From contig MTML01000007.1 of the NCBI GenBank assembly GCA_002011215.1, forward strand, positions 9-11,349: a DNA stretch of 11,341 nt, read 5' to 3'. Positions 1-6,786 of the stretch are shown here, piece by piece. The DNA comes from Archaeoglobus sp. JdFR-24 (GTDB lineage: Archaea; Halobacteriota; Archaeoglobi; Archaeoglobales; Archaeoglobaceae). Made by a program: the position numbers and the translations under genes. The notes beneath the pieces are model-generated. The model worked only from the letters and a program-made list of their open reading frames with translations, was not told the origin of the DNA and searched no databases. Position 1 is the first letter of the stretch. Each line of letters starts with the position of its first letter.

Positions 1-1
1 T

Positions 2-691
2 TACTATAGAGCTGCTTCGAATCTTATTTTTGTTGCTGCAAGCATGATTGCAATGTCAGACATCTTTTTACCACTTTTTACACAGCTTGAGGGAAAAGAT
101 CTTGAGAATGCTTTTAGAAGGGTTACGCGATATATTTCCGCCATATCTTTTCCCATTGCTGTTGTAGGAATTTATTTTTCAAAAGAAATAGTAGTTACAA
201 TATATGGCAAAGACTACATTACTGCCGCGACCCCATTTTCGATTCTTTCCATAGCCTTAATAGCTATGACTTATGGCTATATAATATCCATTCTCCCTGC
301 CAAGGGAAAGGTTGAATACTTAGCTTGGATAATTCTTGTGAGTGTCATTCTAGATACTTTCCTTAACTACATATTGATACTTAAGATAGGGATAAACGGA
401 GCAGCTATTGCGACAGTAATTTCCCGTCTTTTCACGATTTTTACGGCATCATATGTAGTTTATAGATTATTTAATCTTAGAGTATCTATAGCGATTATTT
501 TAAAACCTTTTTTTTGCTCTTTTATTATGTTTATAATTTTATGTAGATTGCCTGAACCTATAAACATTTATATGGGCATTTCTGAAATCGCAGTGGGTTT
601 ATTGATATATGTGGTTTTACTATTTACAATTAAAGGTCTTAAAATGGAAGATTTGAGATATTTTGCCAGTCTAATTGGATTAAGAAGTTAG
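2..691 (+). CDS. Wzx-type polysaccharide/oligosaccharide flippase, C-terminal part (5' end outside window)
   Basis: Integral membrane transporter of the MATE/Wzx polysaccharide-exporter superfamily, which flips lipid-linked glycans across the cytoplasmic membrane. The frame is open to the left edge: codons before the first in-window ATG (44) read YYRAASNLIFVAAS, a stretch typical of mid-protein Wzx sequence, so the gene starts outside the window and ATG 44 is internal. The 229 visible residues carry about six hydrophobic helices (roughly residues 45-62, 77-96, 107-127, 132-155, 161-183, 191-211) and family-like text such as PLFTQLEGKD, KIGINGAAIAT and a final short basic tail. Whole members have about 400-500 residues and 12-14 helices, so roughly half is seen. 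It converges with the sulfatase-fold gene across 33 bases. Its presence implies that the glycan built by the neighbouring genes is assembled on a lipid carrier and exported. Family is certain; the exact substrate is not readable. Confidence 0.9.
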   Translation, partial: YYRAASNLIFVAASMIAMSDIFLPLFTQLEGKDLENAFRRVTRYISAISFPIAVVGIYFSKEIVVTIYGKDYITAATPFSILSIALIAMTYGYIISILPAKGKVEYLAWIILVSVILDTFLNYILILKIGINGAAIATVISRLFTIFTASYVVYRLFNLRVSIAIILKPFFCSFIMFIILCRLPEPINIYMGISEIAVGLLIYVVLLFTIKGLKMEDLRYFASLIGLRS

Positions 692-692
692 A

Positions 693-730
693 ATAGCCTG
701 TCTAACCGGCTGTAAGCTAGTTTATTATAT
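693..730 (+). terminator. Possible weak stem-loop plus T-rich terminator after the flippase gene
   Basis: Just after the flippase stop, AATAGCC (693-698 used) can pair with GGCTGT (708-713) to form a 6-bp stem containing one G-U pair, with a 9-base loop, followed by TTTATTATAT (721-730). Archaeal termination relies mainly on T-rich runs, so the stem may be incidental. The site lies in the 33-base gap between converging genes. Confidence 0.25.
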
Positions 731-1954
731 CACAATCTTCGCCCTGCGGAGCTGATATCGCACAGTCTCTCTTTTCTCAAATTGCTCGTGATCTTTTAAC
801 TTTTTGAGAAGTTCTGTAGAGACATCTTTTCTATCTTCTATTAAATTTTCTTTTTCTAGTGGATCCCTCTTCAAATCATAAAGCTCCATGCTTTTGAGCC
901 AATCAATCTTTATGAGCTTCCATCTTTCAGTTCTGCACGCCATACCTTTTCCTTTTCTGGTCAAAACTTCGCAGATTACATCACCCCTTTGCCCATTCAG
1001 TATATTAATACCGTGAATTGGATATTTTCTGTAATCTATGTTTAGCATCTCTAAAATGGTCGGTACAACATCAACGTGTCCTACCAAGTTTCTAATCTTA
1101 GCTGGTGGTATGTCGTTATTGTGAATTATTAAGGGTATGTGGATTAACTCCTCGTAAAAAGAGGTTCCATGCCCAAATTTGCCGTGCTCAAACAACTCAT
1201 CCCCATGATCTGCTGTAAATATGAATATCCAATCATCCGGATCCAACTCATCGAAAAGTCGTCCAATTTCTTCATCAACGTACCTTATACAATCATCATA
1301 AAGCCTTTTTAGATCTTCTATTTCTCCCTCCGAAATTGGTAATCCATTTTCTTTTTCGGCAAAATGCGTTCTGGCTTTATTGTATAACCTTAGTGCCCGA
1401 ATTCTGCCAAATAGATTAAGATCTGGTGGCAGATACGGGTGATGCACATCCATGAAAAGCAACCAAACGAACAACCTCTCTCCTCTGTGTCTGCTGATCT
1501 CTTTCAAGCAAGCATCAACGAGTTTCTCAGCAGGTGTGTAAGGTAGTCCCTTAGAAAGTAGGACGTACTTAACGACCCAGTTCTTACCGAATGATAGCTT
1601 TCTGTCTTCCAAGCTAATATCTCTGAAAACGTCGAACCCTTTTCCATACCCACCTGCAGCAGTTACGGCAGCATTGCTGTGTAAGCCTATTGTCCGATAC
1701 CTATTCTTTTTTAATATTTGAGCAATTGTTATTTTTCTTTGGATATCAAAACCCAACATTAATGGGTATGTTCCGCTGAGAAGAGACGGAAGGGATGAGA
1801 GTGTGTTTATCCCATGTGTAAACGCATTTTCACAGAAAATTGATTTTCGTGCAATTTTGTCGATATTGGGTGACGTTTTGCGTTTTTTGTAACCATAGCA
1901 GTTAAGGTGATCTGCCCTTAGAGAGTCCACTGTTACTAACATTACATTTTTCAT
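725..1954 (-). CDS. Sulfatase/alkaline-phosphatase-fold hydrolase or phosphotransferase (Thr at the nucleophile position)
   Basis: Member of the sulfatase family in the alkaline phosphatase superfamily. Numbering from ATG 1954 (409 aa): metal-binding N-terminus VTVDSLRADHLNCYGY with D10; nucleophile region TLSSLPSLLSG at 51-61; second metal cluster TADHGDELFEHGKFGHG at 247-263 (D249, H250, K259); C-terminal MELYDLKRDPLEKENL, typical of sulfatases. Classical sulfatases have C/S-x-P-S-R, where Cys or Ser becomes formylglycine; here the equivalent residue is Thr51 and the P and R are displaced or absent, so sulfate-ester hydrolysis is doubtful and transfer or removal of a phospho-group is as likely. 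No signal peptide or membrane helix is seen, so it is probably cytosolic. ATG 1987 would add 11 residues, but 1954 starts right at the family motif and has a TATA element 25 bases upstream, fitting a leaderless transcript. Confidence 0.85.
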   Translation of the reverse strand: MKNVMLVTVDSLRADHLNCYGYKKRKTSPNIDKIARKSIFCENAFTHGINTLSSLPSLLSGTYPLMLGFDIQRKITIAQILKKNRYRTIGLHSNAAVTAAGGYGKGFDVFRDISLEDRKLSFGKNWVVKYVLLSKGLPYTPAEKLVDACLKEISRHRGERLFVWLLFMDVHHPYLPPDLNLFGRIRALRLYNKARTHFAEKENGLPISEGEIEDLKRLYDDCIRYVDEEIGRLFDELDPDDWIFIFTADHGDELFEHGKFGHGTSFYEELIHIPLIIHNNDIPPAKIRNLVGHVDVVPTILEMLNIDYRKYPIHGINILNGQRGDVICEVLTRKGKGMACRTERWKLIKIDWLKSMELYDLKRDPLEKENLIEDRKDVSTELLKKLKDHEQFEKRETVRYQLRRAKIVI

Positions 1955-1973
1955 CAAGGCGTGGTTCTCTACT

Positions 1974-1985
1974 TCATATAAAAAC
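1974..1985 (-). promoter_or_regulatory. TATA element for the sulfatase-fold gene (leaderless)
   Basis: Read on the minus strand the site is TTTTTATATGAA preceded by an A-rich stretch (TAAAAATG) that fits an archaeal BRE. Its centre is about 25 bases upstream of ATG 1954, the spacing expected for a transcript that begins at its start codon. There is no convincing Shine-Dalgarno before either candidate ATG (1987 or 1954), which supports leaderless initiation. Confidence 0.45.
1977..1985 (+). promoter_or_regulatory. TATA-like element for the acyltransferase gene (same bases as the opposite promoter)
   Basis: TATAAAAAC on the plus strand lies 56-64 bases before GTG 2041. Initiation about 25 bases downstream would give a leader of roughly 30 bases that includes the strong Shine-Dalgarno GAGGAGTG (2026-2033). 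It is the reverse side of the element proposed for the divergent sulfatase-fold gene; the BRE context is weaker in this direction. Confidence 0.3.
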
Positions 1986-2025
1986 ATTTTTAAGAGAGCT
2001 CTGGTACCTAATTTGCCATAACTTA

Positions 2026-2033
2026 GAGGAGTG
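2026..2033 (+). promoter_or_regulatory. Shine-Dalgarno that fixes the acyltransferase start at GTG 2041
   Basis: GAGGAGTG closely resembles the archaeal consensus GGAGGTGA and lies 7 bases before GTG 2041. The earlier GTG at 2031 runs into a stop within a few codons. This decides for a GTG start. Confidence 0.6.
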
Positions 2034-2040
2034 GATAACT

Positions 2041-2765
2041 GTGGATAGGATTAAACTTGTACTGTCGATCCTAAATGCCAACAAAATTTTCTTTAAAAAA
2101 ATGATTTTAAACAATTTGAAGTACAATCCTCTCGTCGCAGTTTCGCCAGGAACGAAAATACATGTAGGAAAAAATGTTAAAATATCCAAATTCTGCAGCT
2201 TTTCTGGAAATATCCATCTAGGAGATTATTCAAAATGTGGTCCAAAATGTAGACTTCACGGTAAGGTTAGAATAGGTATGAGTACCATTCTAGTCGAAAA
2301 TATCAGAATTGAGGGGGCTGGAGGCGTTAAAATAGGAAACTACTGTGCTATTGGACCAGACTTGCGTGTATTCACGACCAATCACGATTATCGATACGCA
2401 GCAAATCAACTTTGGGTTTACGATCTTGTTGGGCTCGCAGAAAGTATTCTAAGGGCCCGGTTGAAATCGGAAATGATGTTTGGATTGGCGAAAGAGTGAT
2501 AATTTTGAGTGGCGTAAAGATTGGAGATGGTGCAATAATCGACGCAGGTTCTGTGGTAACAAAAGATGTGGAACCATTTAGTATCGTTGCTGGAGTGCCA
2601 GCTAAACACGTAAAATACAGATTTCCACGCGAAGTTCGTGAAAAACTATTGGAATTTAAATGGTGGGAGAAGAGACCACACGAATTGGTAAAGATCAAGG
2701 AACTTTTTGAGGAGAAGATAACAGATGCGAAAGTTGAAAAACTGCTCAAATTGAAAAATACATAA
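2041..2765 (+). pseudogene. Hexapeptide-repeat (left-handed beta-helix) O-acetyl/acyltransferase, frameshifted
   Basis: Family of LbetaH acyltransferases (maltose/galactoside O-acetyltransferase type) that move an acyl group from acyl-CoA to a sugar hydroxyl. The first part, from GTG 2041, has hexapeptide repeats ([24 protein letters not shown]) and the catalytic-type histidine in TTNHDY (H115). After YDLVGL (codons to about 2436) homologous sequence stops in this frame and continues in the -1/+2 frame as [19 protein letters not shown], then [20 protein letters not shown] and [15 protein letters not shown], ending TAA 2763-2765. One base is missing near 2431-2442; restoring it would give 241 aa, normal for the family. 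No slippery heptamer is visible, so this is a mutation or a sequencing error rather than programmed shifting. As written the first frame ends at 2499 with a non-homologous tail. It is transcribed opposite to its neighbours and is probably a decoration enzyme of the glycan. Confidence 0.88.
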
Positions 2766-2768
2766 CTC

Positions 2769-3401
2769 TCACTTAGATTTAGCAGTTAAAACTATACAAT
2801 ACCCCTCTGTTTTTAATTCTACTGGTAACAAGAATTTAAATAATTTTAGTATTAAATTTATTGTCTTTCCTCCTATCGTATTACTTTCATAGGTAGTATT
2901 GACTAAAGGTACTATTTTCATAATCTTAAAATTATATCGGGATATTAGATTTAATATTGCTTGTAAATCGAACCATAATGTCCTGTCAGTAGGAATCTTT
3001 TGTCTTAAGATCTTTTTAATCCACAAGCCGATCCAAAACGTATTTGGAATTGTCAGTATCAATATACCATCCTCTTTGAGATGTTCCCATGCTGCATCAA
3101 GAAAACTGCCAGGATTGCTGAGATATTGAAGTAAGCCTGTAGCCACTATAGTATCAAATTTTTTATCAAGTTTAAAATTTTCAGCATTTGCCAGATAAAC
3201 TTCATATCCCAATTCACGTAATTTGAGAACGTCTGGGTTTATATCTATGCCAACAACATTGCCGAATTTTCTACAAAGTACACCATGGAGCCACTTGTTT
3301 GAGTTAATCTTTTCCAAATCATCCAAACATCCAACGTGCAGAATATCTGGTCCTTTGCAGTTATTAAGTATTATTTCTATCCTACTAATTAATTTTTCCA
3401 T
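2769..3401 (-). CDS. Class I SAM-dependent methyltransferase (last gene of the operon)
   Basis: Rossmann-fold methyltransferase of 210 aa. Motif I is the slightly degenerate ILHVGCLDD (20-28); the acidic residue that binds the SAM ribose is in VVGIDINP (about 49-56); post-motif regions are FDTIVATGLLQYLSNPGSFL (82-101) and LKEDGILILTIPN (about 108-120), like Methyltransf_11/UbiE-type small-molecule methylases. In this setting it most likely methylates a sugar or a glycan intermediate, which is inferred from position only. It starts 1 base after the stop of the phosphodiesterase gene, with a good Shine-Dalgarno GGGAGG (3409-3414) 7 bases upstream and inside that gene, so it is translated as part of the operon. 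Its stop is only 3 bases from the stop of the converging acyltransferase. The gene is very AT-rich (one 60-base line, 2821-2880, has 14 G+C). Confidence 0.85.
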   Translation of the reverse strand: MEKLISRIEIILNNCKGPDILHVGCLDDLEKINSNKWLHGVLCRKFGNVVGIDINPDVLKLRELGYEVYLANAENFKLDKKFDTIVATGLLQYLSNPGSFLDAAWEHLKEDGILILTIPNTFWIGLWIKKILRQKIPTDRTLWFDLQAILNLISRYNFKIMKIVPLVNTTYESNTIGGKTINLILKLFKFLLPVELKTEGYCIVLTAKSK

Positions 3402-3402
3402 T

Positions 3403-4959
3403 TTAAAGCCTCCCTCTTAATTTTTTTATTTGCGACTTGATACGATCTTTTTCATCCACTAGAGGTTTTATTGATGGTTTAAATCTATCGTCAAAGAAAT
3501 TCAAAAGTGTTTTCCCGTCCACATATGTTGGTTTTGGAATGCCGAAGATATACAGTACTGTTGGTACAATATCGTAAACACTAATTTTGCTCGCTTTAAT
3601 GTCCCTCTTGAATGCTTTTCCATTAGCTATGAATATCCCGTCAAAACTGTGTCCCCAAAGGGTGTTCTCTTCTACCACGTCTCTACCAAAAGTAGCAAGA
3701 GGATAGTATTCCGCTTTTGGTTTAAAGATGATATCTGGAGCTTTTTTTGTAAATTCACCAGTATATACTTCTTCTTTCTTTTTTACCCATTCCATAACCG
3801 ATGTTCTGGAAATCGGATCTTGGTAACTTTCCAGAATTCTTATGATCTCATTTCTGAACGCATCATATCTTCCCGATATTTTTTTACGGTTTATCCACAC
3901 CCCCAACTCGAAATCGTATTTCATGTAAGCTTGTGACTCATCCATATCCACCACATATTTTGTCTGCTCGAAAAGGGCTCTGCGCCATTTTGTTGGTATG
4001 TACCTTCTCAAAAATTTTACAGCAATACTTGGCAGGATATTCAACACGTTTTCCTGAGTCAACCCAATTTTGAATGTGATTTTACGGGATATTCTGAACA
4101 ACCGATTTACAAGCGGCTCTTTTTCGCTTTTTGTTTCACTTCTGAGTTCTACATTCTCCACTTTTTCAATCTTCCTCTTTTTAACCAATCCTTGCATTAG
4201 CAGCAATTGATTCATGTTTAGCTGCTTTTTGTAACTGCTAAAACCGTGGTCAGAAATGATGATTATGTTTTCTGGTCTAAAAGACTCTACTAGTTTTTCA
4301 ATTTCTTGATCGAGTTCTTCGTAAACCTTATAAACATAATCCTTCTCTTCCCACAGTCTATGCTGTACTATATCGGGCGCCTGATAAACAATAAACATCA
4401 AATCAAAATTTTCTCTATTGTTGAGCCTTATAGCCGTCTCAGTTCTGCTCCTCTCTATTTCAATCAGTTTGTCAATGTACTTTTTGTCAAATTTCAAATA
4501 TCTGATTATCTCCGCAGGATAATCCACAACGTAATCTTCTCCTCTCAACTCTTTTTCAAGTTCTGGAGGGTAAGTAAATCTCCTGCCGGGCGGGGTGAGC
4601 ATGCCCGTTATTATAATCCCGTTGATTTTGCGAGGCGGGTAAGTTAAAGGTACATTAATAATTCCGCATGAGATACCGTTTTCAGATAAAATTTCCCAAA
4701 AAGTTGGTTTTTTTAGATCGTTGAAGGTGTTAATTTTACCATCTGGATCGACAAAATGGAATAATCCATGTTTTCCCGGATTACAGCCAGTTATTATTGA
4801 TGGCCAAGCTGGGCATGTCAGCGGTGGAATAGTGGATTCACACACACTCTTCACACCACTGTCTACAAGCTTTGAAATCGTTTCTAGCTTCCCATCTTCA
4901 ATCAATCTGTCGATAATTTCGAAAGTTGCTCCATCCAGACCAACCATCAGTAGCTTCAT
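3403..4959 (-). CDS. Alkaline-phosphatase-superfamily phosphodiesterase/phosphotransferase (type I phosphodiesterase/nucleotide pyrophosphatase-like)
   Basis: 518-aa member of the archaeal 'predicted AP superfamily' phosphohydrolases, related to nucleotide pyrophosphatase/phosphodiesterase. Visible active-site set: D9 in MVGLDGAT; nucleophile Thr48 in PPLTCPAWPSIITG (45-58) followed by NPGKHG; D196 and H200 in APDIVQHRLW; D237-H238 in IIISDHGFSS; H437 in LWGHSFDG. All expected metal ligands are present, so it should be active on phosphate mono- or diesters. An insert of about 90 residues (about 255-345), rich in charge, separates the DHG motif from the C-terminal part. No signal peptide or membrane helix, so it acts in the cytosol or at the membrane face. 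It overlaps the upstream glycosyltransferase stop by ATGA and has Shine-Dalgarno GGAGGGT (4965-4971). Likely job, by context: removing or transferring a phospho-group on a glycan precursor; the substrate cannot be told from sequence. Confidence 0.88.
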   Translation of the reverse strand: MKLLMVGLDGATFEIIDRLIEDGKLETISKLVDSGVKSVCESTIPPLTCPAWPSIITGCNPGKHGLFHFVDPDGKINTFNDLKKPTFWEILSENGISCGIINVPLTYPPRKINGIIITGMLTPPGRRFTYPPELEKELRGEDYVVDYPAEIIRYLKFDKKYIDKLIEIERSRTETAIRLNNRENFDLMFIVYQAPDIVQHRLWEEKDYVYKVYEELDQEIEKLVESFRPENIIIISDHGFSSYKKQLNMNQLLLMQGLVKKRKIEKVENVELRSETKSEKEPLVNRLFRISRKITFKIGLTQENVLNILPSIAVKFLRRYIPTKWRRALFEQTKYVVDMDESQAYMKYDFELGVWINRKKISGRYDAFRNEIIRILESYQDPISRTSVMEWVKKKEEVYTGEFTKKAPDIIFKPKAEYYPLATFGRDVVEENTLWGHSFDGIFIANGKAFKRDIKASKISVYDIVPTVLYIFGIPKPTYVDGKTLLNFFDDRFKPSIKPLVDEKDRIKSQIKKLRGRL

Positions 4960-6041
4960 CTTTTACCCTCCAGCAATTTTGAGTAGATTTTACTCAGAGT
5001 TTTGTTAAATTCACTATCACTGAACATAATGAAAACTTTGGCAGGCGGATGGTAGTCTACTTCTCCATAGTAGAACATCCTTAAAGCGCGTGCAATCTCG
5101 CCAACATCATCTATTCTAGCAGCAATGCCAAGTTTATACTTTTCTACAAGTTTACATGCCAAATAATCCGGGTAGCCGAGTACAAGGATTGGCCTTCGTG
5201 CTCCTATGTAATCGAAGAATTTGAGAGACAAGTTATTTCGATTTTCCTTTTTACTACCGACTATATGGAGTAGTAAGTCTGCACTTTTGAGTATTTTTAT
5301 GATCTCATTGTAAGGTACAGATGGTCTGACATTGACGTATTCACTAATTTTTAGGTCATTTACCATCTCTGTGTATCTCTCCCGCCAATCTCCGTAGAAC
5401 TCGACGATTAGACTACGTTGATTTATATTTTCCTTTTTTACAAATTCAGCCAAAGCGTAAAAGAAGGTTACAGGCTCGATCCACCCATCATAAAAGGTTC
5501 CGGCGTAGACTACTTTAAAAACTTCTCGTGGTTTCTCTGATTTTACCTTAAACCACATTGGGTCATAACCCACGTATGGAAGCCTGAAAACTTTGTCAGC
5601 ATATTCAGCGTATGTTCTTTTAAAGTACGTCTCATCCACGATAAAACCTTGAACCCATCCAATGCAGTCCGCCCACCTCACGACGAGTTTTTCCAGGAGT
5701 TTGTGAATCCATAACTTAACGCTCCTTTTGTCGACTCTCTGTACATTTGAAACCCATCCATCTCTAAACTCTGCGAACCACCTAACTTTATTCCGGAAGA
5801 GTATCTTCAAAGCTAATCCAACAAAATGCAAATGAATGGGATTATTCATTGTTGAGATTACGACTGTCTCATTTTCCTCTTTTACTTTTTTCATTCCTTT
5901 CAATAGTGTCGGGACGAAGTTGAGAAACTTGGGGTGTGGATAAACTAATATTGAAAAATTTATATTTCTTTTCTTGAAAAATTTCTCTCTTTCAAGTACC
6001 CGTCGCACCTTGGGATCGTTCACAACCAAAATTATGCTCAT
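4956..6041 (-). CDS. Glycosyltransferase B (GT-B fold, GT4-like), paralogue of glycosyltransferase A
   Basis: Predicted cytosolic GT-B glycosyltransferase that adds a sugar from a nucleotide donor to a lipid-linked glycan. From ATG 6041 (361 aa): N-domain MNNPIHLH (about 65-72) and FAEFRD (89-94); linker-to-C-domain YAGTFYDGW (179-187); FYGDWRERY (215-223); DLLLHIVGS (255-263); LKFFDYIGARRPIL (273-286), where D-x6-RP corresponds to the donor-binding E-x7-E area of GT4 enzymes, with Asp for the usual Glu. The first possible start, TTG 6053, overlaps the preceding gene and coincides with the Shine-Dalgarno; ATG 6041 has GAGGT 5 bases upstream and follows the methyltransferase stop by 1 base, so it is preferred. 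It ends in ATGA overlap with the phosphodiesterase gene. Strongly similar, motif for motif at the same spacing, to the first gene of the operon. Confidence 0.88.
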   Translation of the reverse strand: MSIILVVNDPKVRRVLEREKFFKKRNINFSILVYPHPKFLNFVPTLLKGMKKVKEENETVVISTMNNPIHLHFVGLALKILFRNKVRWFAEFRDGWVSNVQRVDKRSVKLWIHKLLEKLVVRWADCIGWVQGFIVDETYFKRTYAEYADKVFRLPYVGYDPMWFKVKSEKPREVFKVVYAGTFYDGWIEPVTFFYALAEFVKKENINQRSLIVEFYGDWRERYTEMVNDLKISEYVNVRPSVPYNEIIKILKSADLLLHIVGSKKENRNNLSLKFFDYIGARRPILVLGYPDYLACKLVEKYKLGIAARIDDVGEIARALRMFYYGEVDYHPPAKVFIMFSDSEFNKTLSKIYSKLLEGKR

Positions 6042-6042
6042 A

Positions 6043-6786
6043 CTAAACCTCAACTCTAATTATGAACCTGTTTGCTATTTTCGTTTCTGTTTCTGAAATC
6101 AGTGATATGTCCTTAAATTCGTTATCAATGTACGGCTTCTCATTTTGAACTTCTGCGAAAATAAGCGGCCTAACGTATATTTCGCTTACCTTTTTCAGAT
6201 ACCTGTCTCTAAAAGCATCCAACTCTATTGCTCTGTATTTGCCTCGATTTCTCAGTTCTGCTTTTTGGATTACTGGGTGAAGTTTGTTTGGTACGCTAAG
6301 CACAATTGTACCACCTTTTTTTGTAACTCTCAAAATTTCCTCGAATGCAAGGTAAGGATTTACGTACTGGAGAGATTCAGAAGCTATGACAACATCGAAC
6401 TGTGAGTTTTTGAAAGCCATGTTAAGTATGTCTGTTTGAACGAACTCAAGTGCGTACCCCTCTCCCACCACATGTTCTAATCGCTCTTTACATTTCTTCA
6501 ATACTTTTTCGGCTATATCCATACACACGATTTCAATAGACTGAGTTTTGTATTTTCTGTATAGCTCAATTTCAAGGTCTCCCAGACCGCATCCCACATC
6601 AAGCACCCTGCATTTTCTCTTAATACTTATGGCGTCAACTATTCCCTCATGAACTTGTTTCATGAGTTTTTGATTCGAGAAGTCGAGAGCCTTTGCTGGT
6701 TCAGAGAATTTTTCGACTTGAAAATTAAAATGATCTCTCCAGTGTAAACGGCTATTCTTTGACTCTGTATTCTGGAAAGAATCCAT
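6043..6786 (-). CDS. Class I SAM-dependent methyltransferase (Methyltransf_11/25 type)
   Basis: Rossmann-fold methyltransferase, 247 aa from ATG 6786 (GTG 6792 would add two residues). Counting from the GTG: motif I VLDVGCGLGD (63-72) is canonical; acidic SAM-ribose residue in CMDIAE (D92); FDVVIASESLQYVNPYLAF (132-150) and VTKKGGTIVLSVPN (156-169) are motifs II-III equivalents. The N-terminal 55 residues form a charged cap, as in UbiE/COQ5-like enzymes; a C-terminal tail of about 80 residues lacks recognisable motifs and may bind the acceptor. Start choice rests on GGGGGT (6795-6800) 8 bases before ATG 6786. The gene start overlaps the end of the FemAB-like gene by about 35 bases, and its stop is 1 base from glycosyltransferase B. 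By context it methylates a sugar or an N-acyl group of the glycan. It is not closely similar to the other methyltransferase in the operon beyond the fold motifs. Confidence 0.85.
   Translation of the reverse strand: MDSFQNTESKNSRLHWRDHFNFQVEKFSEPAKALDFSNQKLMKQVHEGIVDAISIKRKCRVLDVGCGLGDLEIELYRKYKTQSIEIVCMDIAEKVLKKCKERLEHVVGEGYALEFVQTDILNMAFKNSQFDVVIASESLQYVNPYLAFEEILRVTKKGGTIVLSVPNKLHPVIQKAELRNRGKYRAIELDAFRDRYLKKVSEIYVRPLIFAEVQNEKPYIDNEFKDISLISETETKIANRFIIRVEV
6047..6051 (-). promoter_or_regulatory. Shine-Dalgarno GAGGT deciding the start of glycosyltransferase B
   Basis: On the minus strand TTGAGGTTTAGTATG: GAGGT is 5 bases before ATG 6041, whereas it overlaps the alternative TTG at 6053. 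This supports ATG 6041 and translational coupling with the upstream methyltransferase gene. Confidence 0.6.

Noticed and set aside
1955..1987. 11-residue N-terminal extension of the sulfatase-fold protein from ATG 1987
   Set aside because: The extension precedes the family's usual first beta strand and lies over the TATA element; ATG 1954 fits a leaderless start better.
1974..2189. 71-codon minus-strand frame overlapping the acyltransferase start
   Set aside because: Lies antisense to clear hexapeptide-repeat coding sequence and covers the divergent promoter; composition is not protein-like.
2431..2450. Programmed -1 ribosomal frameshift in the acyltransferase
   Set aside because: No X-XXY-YYZ heptamer and no obvious downstream stem or pseudoknot; the simplest explanation is one lost base.
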